Below, in pieces: positions 33,316-45,731 of a stretch of DNA of 64,000 nt. The DNA comes from Pseudeuparius sepicola (taxonomy: Eukaryota; Arthropoda; Insecta; Coleoptera; Anthribidae), in assembly GCA_963920635.1 (NCBI GenBank), contig OY987303.1:53443223-53507222 (forward strand), written 5' to 3'. Position 1 is the stretch's first letter, and each line of letters starts with the position of its first letter. The notes beneath the pieces are model-generated. The model had not been told where the DNA came from, did not search any database, and worked only from the letters and a program-made list of their open reading frames with translations. Position numbers and translations under genes: made by a program.

Positions 33316-34379
33316 GGTAGATAATTAATTGTGAAATCTCTGGGAATTAGTTGCTGTTCAGGTGCAATTTACTGTATTATCATAACCTTCCACCTAAGTA
33401 TCCAAAGGCAGACTTAATTTAAGGATTTCATTTAAAAATCGTAAGTTATAACACTGAAAATGCATGGTGTAGTTCACGTGATTTCACTTAAGAATAAGTT
33501 AATATCTTAAGTCGTTCGTAAATAAAATTATCGAACTTACATGTAATTTAAGACAAAAAGGCACAAAAACAACAAAAAACCTTTTAAATCAAAAATATGT
33601 TTTTTGGGCTAAGTTTTACATGAAGCAAATGTGGATAAATAGAATACATAATAAGGGTTACATTAAATGATAAATCCTGTCCTTAAATTAAGTCTGCATA
33701 AACAGAAACAGGTCATACGTTATTGTTATCTGTGTGGGTTTACTCTGTTTACCTGTGTTCATACCTATGTACCTATTATGAATACTAATTGCGCTTAGTT
33801 TTTTTTTATCAAGAAGTTAGGCACCCTTCCAAAGTACATAATAACGACAAACACAGAAATTGAAAATGGACAAACAAAAATAAGCTTATATGAAAACATC
33901 AATAAAGTTTATTTTATGGAAAAATAGATATTTTTACTAAGTATATCTATTCGCATACAAATGTCCAAGTTTTTTCGCATAGTCGTAGGTACCTACTGAT
34001 TTTAATGAAGGAGACAAAAACGAAACTGTTTTAGAACTGGGTAGGTATATTTAATTAATCCGATGAAGACAATATTCTAATACATATACCTATGTTTTGT
34101 TTTTCATTTGTATTCTACAAAATGATTGCTTAAAAAATATTGCTCGGGCAGTCATCAAATTTTAAGATCAAAAAAATATTAAATTTTTGGAATAAGATAA
34201 GAAAAATCGCCTTTCCATACCTACTAAATATTTCAGTTATCTAACTACCTACCTTAAATTAAAAATATTCCTTCAAAATCCAATTAACATTTTTGCCTGT
34301 TCCAATCATCATTTCAGTATGTATGATTTGTTTTGTGTTTGTATATGAATGATTTAAAATATCTGAGTTCGGACCTACA
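33316..34379. other. no gene recognised
   Basis: AT-rich DNA downstream of the THAP-like exon. The second half of a THAP domain (C-x2-H, AVPTIF-like) was looked for and not found. Confidence 0.35.
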
Positions 34380-34650
34380 CTATCCCTTCGCTAAATTCTA
34401 AATACGGCCCTGTTTTCCAAACAGAGAACATGGCGACCACCGGCTTCCAAAGATCAAAGGCGCCGCCGTCGAGTTTATATTCTCCCCTTCCTTGTTCTCT
34501 GCTTCCAAAGTCTATGTATGAGAAGTTGGCTCACGCTCACTTCGTAACTGGCCGGCGGCGTTCGGCTGCGGTCGTAATGTGACGTCTTCCGTAGACCGAA
34601 AATGATCGGCGGCCGGATTGCAAGGCACGCTGGAATCAGGGCGACTACAA
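34380..34650 (-). promoter_or_regulatory. second CpG-rich promoter-like block, inverted
   Basis: On the minus strand AGAGAACAAGGAAGGGGAGA is followed by ATATAAACTC, GGCGGCGCC and GTCGCCATGTTCTCTGTTTGG, the same order as at 33002-33095 on the plus strand (AGAGAACAAGGAAGGGGAGA, CTTAAACG, GGCGGCGCC, GCCATGTTTTCAGTTTAG). Upstream of that block on the minus strand lies TATGAGAAGTTGGCTCAC (plus-strand reading), which recurs inverted at about 37020. Duplicated promoter parts are likely. Confidence 0.4.
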
Positions 34651-36111
34651 TCTTTATGGGATTATCTGTTTATTTTTAATAATTAAGTATTTAGTACACG
34701 CGTAAATAGCATGTAAACTATCTACAATTACATAAACATTATTATTATTATTCTCATTGTTGCTGTTGCTATCATTACGTGTTTTCCTAGTACCTACCTA
34801 ATAAATATAAAAAATACTTTAGTAACTTGTGACCTGTAAATGAAGCCATTAGTTTCAAAAATATGTATTATGTCTAATATGTATAAATGTATTATATTTT
34901 CAATGAGTGCAGGGTGTAGGGAAGTAAACGCATTTTAAACATGAACAATGGCTTTATGTAAAATGAAAACTATGTTTTATGTAAAAAAAATTCTTAGATT
35001 TTGTATATAGGTACAAGGGGTCCTAACAAGATTTTTTTTCTGCTATTTATATATACAGGGTGTTTATTGAGTACTTACACTAGCTTTAAAGGGTGAATCT
35101 TTGAATATTTTTTTAAGATAAAATGTTCGTATGAATATGGGTTGGCAGTTGGCAACGGTTTGGTTCTTGAGGTACAGGGCATCCAAAAACATTTTTATTT
35201 GGTTTTTTGTTTATATTTTTGTTCAATAACATGGCATTCCCGATACTAGGAGTACTGATGATGAGAAACTCAAATATTTACTTTTTTTTTTGTTTAAAGT
35301 TAGAGGGCGCCACTTATCGAGTTATACTTGGATTTAAATAACCATAACTTTTTCGTGTCGCACTCTATGTCATTTTTGACTAGACATGCCTATTCTCCAA
35401 TCAATTTTACGCACAAAAGCAACTCTTACTGTTTGTCGCTAACAGCAGCCGTTTTGAAGAAGAAAAAAGGGTTTAAAGTTAAATCCGCGTTGGAATTTTG
35501 TAGTTGAATTATTATGAGTTTTTGAAACACAAGCAAAAAATGCGTCATTTATGTATAGGTACTTCATGTACCTATAAATAAAAGGCGCATCTAAATTCAC
35601 CATAAAAACTTGAGAAAATGTTATAAGAAACACATATAGTTTACACAACTCAATTTTTTATATGTGTAAAATATGTTTACTTTAACAATTATTAGGAAAT
35701 TTGGACGCTATCGAATATAGACTGCCGGGGTTCAGTGTCCAGACCGCGCGGCCGGTCTACATTCTACGTCACAGCGGGCGTGCCCGGGTCCCCCACTCCT
35801 TTTTAACGACGCCCTGTAGGTATATTAAGTCTGACGTCATATTAGGATTCCTGGGAAAATTCTACACAACTTTAATTTTTGAACTATCAATAATTTATCT
35901 TTAAAATTGCCGAGAAACTTTTCGTAGCTGAAAAACGTGAATGAAATATGACGTCATGCTCGGGTCTTTAATATAGTATGTCGTTCCAGACTTATCTATT
36001 TACATCTACCACAAAATATCTGGTCAACTTTATTTTTTGCAAAATCTGTCTCCTGTATCTACTGTCTTTCTGCCATATTCTTAGACCAGTGTTGACACTG
36101 TTGACGTTATG
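34651..36111. other. no gene recognised; lone TACAGGGTGTTTATTG end
   Basis: AT-rich except for a GC-rich patch at 35710-35820 (GACCGCGCGGCCGGTC palindrome). TACAGGGTGTTTATTGAG at about 35053 has no clear partner. No exon. Confidence 0.35.
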
Positions 36112-36119
36112 CATTAGCG

Positions 36120-36621
36120 CACGGGCGTAGCCAGGATTTAGTTTTGGGGGGGGGTTTAGTTTGAGAAGTAAATAAAACAACAAAAATATACTTACATGAA
36201 ATTTAATATCTATATATTCATCCGAAAAACTACGACATATTTATAAAGTTCTTAACTTTAAATGAAATGGATAAATTAATTTCGTTCCTCTGCGCTAAAT
36301 CTAAAACCATTAAAGAAGAAATCTTCGGCTTTTTCTTTTAAATATATCCACTACTTCATCTGCATGAATTTCTGTTCCATAGTGAATGTTCATTAGAGCC
36401 AAACCATTAAGTCTGTTTTCACTTGTAGTGTTTCGTAAATAGTTTTTCAGTCTCCTTAGGCTCGAGAAAGACCTTTCTGGGGTAGCAGTGGATACAGGAA
36501 CGGTAGCCAAGATTTGTAGTAATGTGTAAATATTAGGATAAAGGTTTTTATCGCACATATCTAGGCATTCCAAACTAGAAGGTTGAACCCCCGAAACCCC
36601 CCCCCCTTGGCTACGCCCGTG
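36120..36621 (-). mobile_element. deleted hAT element, copy 2
   Basis: Ends CACGGGCGTAGCCAGG and CTTGGCTACGCCCGTG, 8-base duplication CATTAGCG (36112-36119 and 36622-36629). Same family as 19654-20269 but with a different internal deletion; both keep the transposase C-terminus and the G/C runs. Confidence 0.9.
36310..36564 (-). pseudogene. hAT transposase C-terminal fragment, copy 2
   Basis: Reads from CDKNLYPNIYTLLQILATVP through the same conserved helices to HADEVVDIFKRKSRRFLL and a natural stop. It is therefore longer at the C-terminus than copy 1, which lost this tail by a small deletion and frameshift. No catalytic region. Confidence 0.85.
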
Positions 36622-37078
36622 CATTAGCGTATTCTAACCTATAAATTTTAAATGAAATAAAAATATGAAAATACTTACTTCAACCTCGAATATATTCTTT
36701 ATATTTGTTTTAAATTTGTTATCGCCGTCACTAATGTATTCAAAATCTTCAGGGAGATTATCCAAGCTCATTTTTTTATTTTTTAAATATCTTAACTAAC
36801 GACTAGGTAGGTATGATTAGTAATTATGTTCATATAAAATACAAATATTTTATATGATTATGTTACACAGGTGTTCGGAAATCAAGGCCCGAGCGCATGC
36901 TCTTGGCGGTATATTATGTTACAGACGAAAACGAATAAATACGTCTGTAACTTATACAGAGGTGTTCGGCAAGCCGAGGGCTTTTTCTTGTCGGTAACAT
37001 ATGAAAATGCGTCCGGGCGTGAGCCAACTTCTCATACATAGACTTTGCTCTGCTTCGACCGTCCGAAAAAACACTCAC

Positions 37079-37256
37079 CATTTCCCTCCTCAGTATCGCC
37101 AGCTGGGCGTCGAGGGAGGCCGAGGCCTTTTGGCTGTCCGGACGGCGCTGGGGTCTGGCCGGAGACGGGGGCGGCCTACCGCCGCCGCTCAGGCCGAAAC
37201 CGGACAACGACTTCGGAAGGGGGGGCAGGCCGTGCAGGTGGGACATCTTGGATATT
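37079..37256 (-). CDS. FAM89-like gene, exon 4
   Basis: Acceptor CTTTTCCAG|AATATC and donor GAAATG|GTGAGT, 178 bases, in phase 2 and out phase 0. It encodes ISKMSHLHGLPPLPKSLSGF, a Gly/Pro/Arg-rich linker, and LDAQLAILRREM. GLPPLPKSLSG and the LDA.LA.LR.EM helix are FAM89 signatures that lie together before the leucine-repeat block in exon 5. The Met at residue 4 of the exon could start a short, vertebrate-sized isoform. Strongly CpG-rich against AT-rich surroundings. Confidence 0.85.
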
Positions 37257-38916
37257 CTGGAAAAGAGGGGCAAAAGTAGGTTTGTGTCGCAAGCGGAACG
37301 GGGGCTCTTTTTGTTCTGAGGCCACTGGTTGAGGGGACCCAGCATGTCACAAGTCTATTACATAGGAAAAGTGAAGCCTTGAGGGGAAGTTTGTTTTCTG
37401 TCGACTCCAAGGAGACCACAAGGGAGCTGGTACAAGGTTATGTTATAAGTCAGTGTCCAACTGCCATCAGGTTTTATGTGACACGCCAGTGCCATAGATT
37501 CTAAAGGAGGCAAAATATTTCCCATCATAATTCACAATTTTTAACTTTTCTAACTTCCAGATACTCAGATGTGTCAATTAAAGGTAATGCGGCCGCCTGT
37601 AGTAGTCCCAAATAATTGCAACCAGATTTTTCTTGTATCACCTTTAGTAATCCTACAATTCCCATTACTTGGGCATTACGAATAAGTAGGTAGCTTCAGT
37701 CAGGTCTTTAAAGAGTTTTTATCTACGACTACAAGTTTATTTTAAGTTTGTGAGGTACCTTGAGAGGGAAATAAAATTACAAAAAATTTATAATGAACAC
37801 CGAGAAAAACTACATGATTAGCACTACCAGACCTAATCTTATTAGTCCATCCCGACATCTGTAAATGTTCTTTGGGTAGATACATTCAACAAGGGAAGAA
37901 AGTTCAAGTATACATATTACAAATGGATTGAGGAACCTGGTAACAAGGTGAAATAGCAACAAATTCTTAAATAAGCAAAATCGGCACTGACTTACCTACC
38001 ATACTTATTACTTAAATTCGTGGAATTAATTGCTGGAAATCAATTTCAACTATAAAATAAATTTGTATCATTTAACAGTTCACATATTCTACACTTGTAG
38101 ACACAACATTGTCAAGTCTAATTTTTAGAAATCATGGAAACCATTATTAATTTTTACTAACAATCAAAGTACCTGTTATATTCATGGATTCTCCAATAAA
38201 ATGGCATACTTGGCATCACTGATACCATTAAAATGAGGAAAGATTGCTTTATTATGCCCCAACAGCTGCTCCAGAGTGCGTTGAGATTTCGCCGGTTTGT
38301 GTTGATGTGATTCGAGTGTTTACTTTTGCGTTATTCTTGGTTTGATGAAGAGATTTTGGAGTTATTGGACAAAAGACATAGTTAAGTCAGTAATTAGTGA
38401 ATTAGTGTAGTAAAGTGTTGGATTTGTGGCATAGGAAACGTAACGTCTGATTATCATATGATGCAAGGCTTAAGTGTCAAGTAATTTTCAACTTTTATAA
38501 ACAATTTATATTATGAAAGACTTGATAAAAATTAGTTAATTTTCATTTGTTTTGGGATATTTGTTTGCAAAATGTCCAAATATGTGTAATTAGGTTATGA
38601 TTTTATGTATTTTAGTTCACTTCATAGGTTAAATATGACAAATTTTTATTATTTTTTTAATTTATATCCAAAATTCGACATATTAGACAATTTAGACCGT
38701 TCCATAATATAAATACGTTGTTTATAAAAAATTAAAATTATATTTTTAGGTATCTATTAAAAAAAATTCTCAAATTTTAAGTTTTGTAGAAAATACATCT
38801 GAAGATTTTTTATCATAAATTTGTCATGGATAATATAGTTTTAAAACAAATCTAGCGTTAACTAAGTAAAATTTTATATTATATTATATGCATACATTAG
38901 TTAAACATATTGTAGC
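37257..38916. other. intron, no feature recognised
   Basis: Part of intron 3 of the FAM89-like gene, AT-rich, no repeats identified with confidence. A CTGAAGA-type ribozyme motif starts just after it. Confidence 0.35.
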
Positions 38917-38955
38917 TGTCCTGAAGAAGGAATAAACAATTCCGAAAGCTTGGCA
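38917..38955 (+). ncRNA. predicted hammerhead ribozyme 3
   Basis: Stem I TGTC (38917-38920) pairs with GGCA (38952-38955, one U-G pair) around CTGAAGA, an extra A, stem II GGAA/TTCC, GAAA (38944-38947) and GCTT. It shares the GAAAGCTTGG.AAT.AACAAAT tail with the 10234 motif although stem II differs, so the stems covary. Confidence 0.5.
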
Positions 38956-39429
38956 ATTAACAAATAGTTTTCTCCACTAAAAGTTCCATCTTTTATCATT
39001 GAAACCTTTTTGGAAGCAGAAATGATCGCCTCATTCATCTTAGCCCAAAAAAATAAAGACAAATCTCTTCCCCTTATGGTTTCAACTTTTTGGCGGGCAC
39101 TGTATATCGTGGGGCCTACAAATTATTTCTATAACCCCGATTACTGTAAGAAGTCCCGATTTTGTCAGATGACATTCTCCACAAAATCCCTAGGAATTTT
39201 CTGTTTACCATGGGTATAACATTGGTATATGTGTCTCAACCAGTTAATGACGTCACTCATTGATTTATGATGTGAAAAGTTACCCAAATGATACGAAAAA
39301 AACAACATAATAAAATAAAAACCCTCTTGCAATCACGATTATACTGCTACAAATCAAAATAACTATGACTACAACTCATTTTAATAATAATTTCAAACGT
39401 CATGGAAACATTTTCATTTTGGTATAGTC

Positions 39430-39740
39430 AGCTACTTGCGGCAGCGTCTATGGTGCGTACTCAGGCAAATTTTGTTTCGGTGTTGTGAAAGTGACAGTGA
39501 AGGTTTTCCGGATCGTTCAAAAGGGTTCAAACTTTGGGCAGTGCAAATATTCGCGGGTTTTGTACGTTTCGTGAGTTTTACCGTTATCTATGTTGTTCTT
39601 GTTCGTGTTATTAGTAGTTATTCATTGTGCAAATGGGCTCATTACTGACCTGGACTTATGACCCGGTTGCATTTTTTGCTGCATTGGTGCCAACTTAAGA
39701 TGGCGAAATTACCAATTGACAGTCCCAGTAAGGACTTCTT
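39430..39740 (+). promoter_or_regulatory. CpG-richer block with AAGATGGCG motif
   Basis: Repeat-free sequence containing CTTGCGGCAGCGTC and, at about 39698, AAGATGGCGAAATTACC, a YY1-like/start-codon context. The ATG at 39701 opens nine codons to a donor-like CCA|GTAAGG. No downstream exon identified. A promoter with a short first exon is one reading; chance is another. Confidence 0.25.
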
Positions 39741-40701
39741 AAAATAATTGTACTATATTTATTTATCTAAAGTGACACTGGTGGTTTTGACTTATTGACA
39801 TATATGTCGTTCACCTAAAAGCCATAGGCACCAACTATTATAAAAACTAGAATATATTATTATTTTTACTAATTATTTATTTTCTTTTCTGAATATTTAA
39901 ATATTTCCTGGGAACGTTGATAGACGAATCGTGATTTATGTATAAAAAGTATCTCAATCTTCGTTATTTTCTGACGCGAGACGAGCCACCTATGTATCAA
40001 CAGAAACTCGAAACCAAGATTTTCAACATTTACTCTTTCATATGCTTCGATGTTTCTCACATCAAATAAAAACGATTTTTTAATATGCAGAGTTCTTCCA
40101 AAAGATCTTTACAAAACTACCAGATATAGTGTGGTATTTTAACCTGCATTTTTATAAAAAAAAATAATAAACTGAGACCACAGATCTCTGTAGATCTATT
40201 GTAGGTAGTGCTTGCGCTTGCAAGTTCCGCACATCAACTTTAATAACAATCAATTATGAAAATGACTCCTTCAAAATGGAACCATGGGAAACGAACATCA
40301 GACATTCGCACGCGGCAGCAACAATTTTGCAACAAAGAGATGCTACGGTCCCCCCGTATTTCATAATAACTGTGCGTACTGCATTAATTTTGAGAAAATA
40401 AATACTGTAATCAAGCAGACATATCGCAACTCATGCTAAGGCCGGTGTATATCGAATTTATAACACTAAAGAGATCGGAACGACTCGAGCTTATAGTAAA
40501 AGTAAAAAAGTAATAACGCATTACGGTTTTATGTAATGAGAATAATGAAACGTTATATACACGCTGCAGTATCGGTTCGTATTCATTGAGAATGAGAATG
40601 GAAATAGCGAAACTGGAAATCAAAATATTATGATCATCGAGCTCAACATGCCCGAGTACGTTTTTTTATTTATAACTATATAATAATATATAATATAACT
40701 A
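39741..40701. other. intron, no feature recognised
   Basis: AT-rich, no supported exon or element. A moderately GC patch at 40260-40360 has no ORF of note. Confidence 0.35.
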
Positions 40702-42041
40702 TACAGGGTAAGTTTTTTCGATGCCCACTATGGGGATCTCGGAAACTAGCAGAGCTAGAACAAAGGTTAAATGAGGTCCAATTTTTTATGTTGTTTGTGA
40801 TTTTTGAGATATGACATAAACTTTTGTTTTTTTAAATGTAAATCATAGTTGGCTGTGGCCTTGTCAAATCGGCCATTTTTTGAGCTTTCCAAAGATATAA
40901 TACTCGGCATAGTTATTATAAAAAATAAAAGAGCTATGGCTAATTTTCTGTTTTTTTTAAATTTTCACATAGTCAGCCATGGAATATTTTCATAATTAAG
41001 TTCTATTTTATAATAAGACATACTTCAAACTTTCAAATACTTTATTTTAAGCTGGTAACAAAATGTAACAAAATAAAACAAAAATTATCATGATGGAGCT
41101 CCACCACATAATTATTTGTGCGTAAGAAATTACCTAGATCAGCTCTATCCAAATAGTTGGATAGGGAGAAATAGACCTATATATTTCCTGGCAGCCCCGA
41201 TCCCCCGATTTGTCTGTTTTGGATTTCTTTTTGTGGGGAACAGTACGAAAGAAAGTATGAGGCAATTGTTGAATTAAGAGCAGCTGTTTTAGAAGCAATT
41301 GCCAGTATTGACAGGCGCTCTCTAAGAAAGGCGACAAAATCAGTTTTAAAAAGATGCAATATTTGCATAAATAATAATAGTGGATTGTTTGAACCGAGGT
41401 TTGAACACCTTTTTTTTATTTTAAAAGGTGATCTTTTAAAATATTAATAATTTGAATTTGAGTTTTTTTATTTTTGTTTTATTTTGTTACCAGCTAAAAA
41501 CAAAATATTAGAAACTTTGAAGTATGCCTAATTATAAAATAAAACGTAATTATGAAAATATTCTATGGCTGACTATTTGAAAATTTAAAAAAAAATCAGA
41601 AAATTAGCTACAGCTCTTTTATTTTTTATAATAACTATGCCGAGTATAATATCTTTGGAAAGCTCAAAAAATGGCCGATTTGATAAGGCCACAGCCAACT
41701 ATGATTTACATTTAAAAAAACAAAAGTTTATGTCATATCTCAAAAATCACAAACAACATAAAAAATTGGATTAGATTATGTTATTAAGCCCAAAATTATC
41801 TACAATTTTTGCCTCTACAGTTTTTATGAATAATCAGAAATAACGGAGCTACAGAGATGTGATGAAATAGCAAAAAAACACTCTTTTCAAAATATCTAGT
41901 GAGCCATGAACTTTTTAAAAATCCAAAAGCGGCATTAGATTGGGCATTCAAAACTGCAATTCTTTCCCCATTTAACCTTTGTTCTAGCTCTGCTAGTTTC
42001 CGAGATCCCCATAGTGGGCATCGAAAAAAGCTCGCCCTGTA
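40702..42041. mobile_element. TACAGGGTAAGTT foldback carrying a mariner transposase remnant
   Basis: Left arm begins TACAGGGTAAGTTTTTTCGAT and right arm ends ATCGAAAAAAGCTCGCCCTGTA. Arms of 370 bases or more mirror CCCACTATGGGGATCTCGG, CTAGCAGAGCTAGAACAAAGG and ATGGCCGATTTGA. The loop holds a transposase C-terminal fragment, which ties this foldback class to Tc1/mariner. Confidence 0.85.
41189..41410 (+). pseudogene. mariner-type transposase C-terminus, frameshifted
   Basis: From 41189 one frame reads WQPRSPDLSVLDFFLWGTVR then a stop at 41258-41260. From 41256 the next frame continues YEAIVELRAAVLEAIASI and RRSLRKATKSVLKRCNICIN, ending near FEP. W.PRSPDLS.LDFFLWG is the conserved block holding the third catalytic acidic residue in insect mariner-like transposases, and the trailing helical tail also fits. 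A single small frameshift separates the two parts. The N-terminal DNA-binding region is absent. Confidence 0.75.
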
Positions 42042-44189
42042 TAATATATAAAAAATATAAGACAAAAATTAATTAAAAATATAATGCCCTGTAAATCATT
42101 AAGTGTAAGAGACAAACGAATTTTATAAGAAAAAGTTGACCAAAAGTTTATCCTCTAAAACTTTTATTAAGGTCATTTTTTTAAATTTTTTGTAAAAAGT
42201 AAAATGTTTACAAGACCACCCCTGCAGCGTGCAGAATTTTTGTCATGTAACTCGTTATGTTTAGAGACACAAAAAAATTATGAAGAAAAGTTGTTCATAC
42301 TTTGATCCCCTACAACTTTTATTGGGGTCATGTTGCTCTAAAAAACTGTTAAGGAAACTACTCTATAGCGCAATTCGTACCAGGAGTTCGAGTGTGATCT
42401 TTTGGTTGGACACTCAGGAGGCAGTCCCCAAGCAACACTGAAAAAATCATCCTGTTTGTAATTTTTTTTGAAAAACTGACATCATTATTGGACTAATAAT
42501 GAATGATACATGAAGTTAGAGCCTATTATTATTTTTCACTCAACGATTAAACCTTACATAGCAGATCAACTATAGACCGCGTGTCATCAGTTTACTAAAA
42601 AGTGGGACACACTGTATAATAATAATTCAAGGTAAGCAAATTGGACATATTAATTAAAATTGCTTAAGAAATCGCACGAATGATCACAAAATGCCAAACA
42701 AAACTCCCATAGCCTTGATTTTGACCTCTACTTTATAATTCTATTTAGAAATGAACTGACGATGATCTGTAACTGGAATTATGTTTTTGTTAAGCAGGGT
42801 TGTTTAATTTATCCTGATTTCTAGTGGGAATTAGAACCATGACTGTTATTTAATGCAACTTTAATGTTATCCAAGCTTAAAAGTTTGTTATTATTGGGCA
42901 AATTTGATAAGTTTATTGCCTGTTAGACGCAAAATACTCGGAAAATGTCTTACCTCACGCCGTGGCTATTTTACCATGAGTCATAATGTTTAAATGCAGA
43001 CCACAGGTTGAATTAATTAAAATATGTAATACATATCACAGGCAGATTTTAATTTAAATTTGAGAAATGAAATGAAAGAAGCCACCATAAACATGAAATG
43101 CATTCTCTGAGAAGTAACAGCAAATTCGTAAACACTCAGATTATTCAGTGTTTGTTAACCTTGTTTGTTGTATTTGCCGATGAGTAATAATAAATAAATA
43201 CCTCTACAGCACGAAAAATTATTTATTTGTTATTGGAATTTTTTTTACGATTTTTTTAGGCGAGCTCATAAATTGCCTTATTTAAAAAAATGACGAAACC
43301 AGTATTGCGAAAAAAAGTTTTTATTAACATGCGAGTTTTGTCGTTATGTAAAACATGTTTATAATATATCTTTTATAATTCTCACGAGCTCGTTGATGAA
43401 ATATTATCACGAAGTACCTAGTTTGGAAAATTTTGGTATAATATTTTAGGCAAAATACACGGTATGCCAATCCCAAATTTGTCAAACTTACCTATATACT
43501 TATCTTGCCTCAAATAAAACATTGTATTATTTTATATACATCTCCCCCACCCCTCCATACAATTTTTATTTACTTATGGGTCGATTTTCAAAATCATTTT
43601 TTGTTGAATAGATCTTTCAAAAAGGTATCGGTATCTGAGGCACACACGATAGATCTTTTAAAAATCTCAATTTGGGTGGAAAAACCGAGAAGTACTATTA
43701 GCAATTTTTTTAAACAAGAACCATCGCAAAAACCGATAATAAATTATTGTTAGTCGGCAAACTGAAGACAATGAATTGTACCATTTTTTTAAGGTTGGAA
43801 AACAGAGTGTTCGAATAAATTAAAATTCAACAAAATGCAAAAATCCCAAATTGGTATACATGGGTTTGAGCCGCTTTGAAAAAGAATTCGTTGTCAAAAA
43901 TACAAAAAATTGTATTTTGGTGCAAAATTTTAGGCCTACTACGATTTTTTTTTTCGTAAAAAAGTACGAAATCATTTAGGTAGCTATTTTTACCTCAAAG
44001 CTGACTACGCCATTGGATTCGGGGCCATTTAAAGTGGGTTTGTTTTGCATCCAATTTCGTCAAAAAATAATATTGTTGAAAAAGTAGAAATAAAAATTGG
44101 CGGCAATCATAAAAAAATACACTTTTTAGGGAGGAAGCACAGATTTATAAATTATCAATATTGATTATATCGCAGTATTTTTCATAATT
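42042..44189. other. intron, lone element ends only
   Basis: Unpaired termini TGCCCTGTA (about 42085) and CACACTGTATAAT (about 42610). 43530-43740 is a diverged relative of 21580-21730. No exon. Confidence 0.35.
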
Positions 44190-45054
44190 CTGGTGTTTTG
44201 ACCAATGTCCATTTGGCATTTTTCTCATCATTTTGACTCTAAAGTTGATCTGTAGCATTAGCATTTGAAAGGGGTAGGCGAAAATATTACGTTTTGAGAG
44301 GTGCTTTGGGGCACATTTTGTCAATTTCAATCAGGGTTGGTAAAAATCATGATTTAAAAAAATATCAAAAATCAACGATTTTAGTTTTCGATTTTCAGGT
44401 TAAGTTCTCTATTGTTTTTGTATTAGAACAATTTTTTGAAAGTTTCATTTTTGTGAAAAGTTGCTAAATTCCTTTTCAAGTATATATTATAATAAATATA
44501 ATACTAAAAATTTGTCAGTTTTGTTTTAGTATCCAAAACGATTTTAAGGTTTTCTTGCTATGAATAAATATATATATTTGTGTATCCTGATTTTAATAAT
44601 GATTTTATTTAAAAAAATTGCTAATCATGATTTTAATCAACTGATTTCAAAGCAAACGGTTGATTTTATCGTTATGAAACAAGAGTAGGTATCTTTTTGT
44701 TGCAGAATTAAAAGATGCACTAAAATTATGGACCTGCAAGACCAAAAAAATAACCTCTCAAAAGTTATGAGTCTAAGCGGCACCGTGGCAATGTTATTGC
44801 GACGATGCCGGTCTAAGCACCATCCAAAAATAGGGCAAGTGGCGCCCTCGTGAGATGCGTAGAAATTGATACATTCAGTTTATTTTCCATCCCCAAAAAC
44901 CCTGCAGTGCCAAATTTCAGTTCAGCAGCCTGATTATTTTGGGATATTGCCATAATTCAATTTCAAAAAGATAACTACAATGCTCTGTATCTCAGAAACG
45001 AAGAACTTTAGGAGCTATATTTATATGAGCAACCCACCCTGTAATATAATGATT
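44190..45054. mobile_element. one-armed family B element interrupted by an ATGATTT-rich insertion
   Basis: CCAATGTCCATTTGGCATTTTTCTCATC, given here in two parts as CCAATGTCCATTTGGC and ATTTTTCTCATC, and GGTGCTTTGGGGCACATTTTG match the right arm of 9405-10778. The end is degraded (CCACCCTGTA at 45045-45054). The interruption, about 44332-44640, starts CAGGGTTGGTAAAAATCATG and ends ATGATTTTAATCA, resembling the ends of an insect hAT group. Confidence 0.55.
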
Positions 45055-45202
45055 TTTTCTACGAAATGTCAAAGTCCTGATCAAAAAACCTGGGACAGTA
45101 TATAGTCATTTCCGAAGTCATTTCTAAATGTTAAATGTTTTAAATTTGGTTCAGCTGGATATTCTTGCTGACTATTGTTTAAGACAATTTTTAAAATGAT
45201 GT

Positions 45203-45578
45203 CTAGACTGAAATCAAATAACTCTTACGCCTGATGTAAACAAGAACGTGTGCGTTGAGATTTTCGCCAGAGCCGCATTGAGGCACGACCTTTATTTAAT
45301 TTTAACTTTTACAATTGTTTACGTCAAAATATTTCGGAAAAATTTATTGGCTTAATTAAAATGAGTCAAAACATCGATAAAATTATTTGTGGCAGTGTCT
45401 AAATAGCTGGGAACAACAAGATAAAACCGCATAAATATGCTTTTTCGACCGAGTACATCCCTGTTGCCAGACGCGCTGGTATTTTATGGCCTATTGACCA
45501 ATCGCCTTATTTCGCGGAACGGCTTCGATCACGTGCTTTTATTTACGCCAGGCGTCGAGTTACTTGATTTTAGTATAG
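45203..45578. mobile_element. CTATACTAAAATCAAA MITE, copy 2
   Basis: Direct-orientation relative of 30492-30839 with a changed left end (CTAGACTGAAATCAAATAA) and conserved right end TTGATTTTAGTATAG. Both keep CCAGACGCGCTG and CCTATTGACCAATCGCC. Confidence 0.7.
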
Positions 45579-45731
45579 TTTTTAAATTACTAAAAAAACA
45601 ATATGACGTTTTTTTATGTTAGTAGATAAGTAAAGGTACTTATAAAAATTGCACAATTTTCCAATTTTTATCATGGACTTTATAGCGGTAAATTACACAT
45701 ATATAGGTACATCAAACATAATGATATTTAC

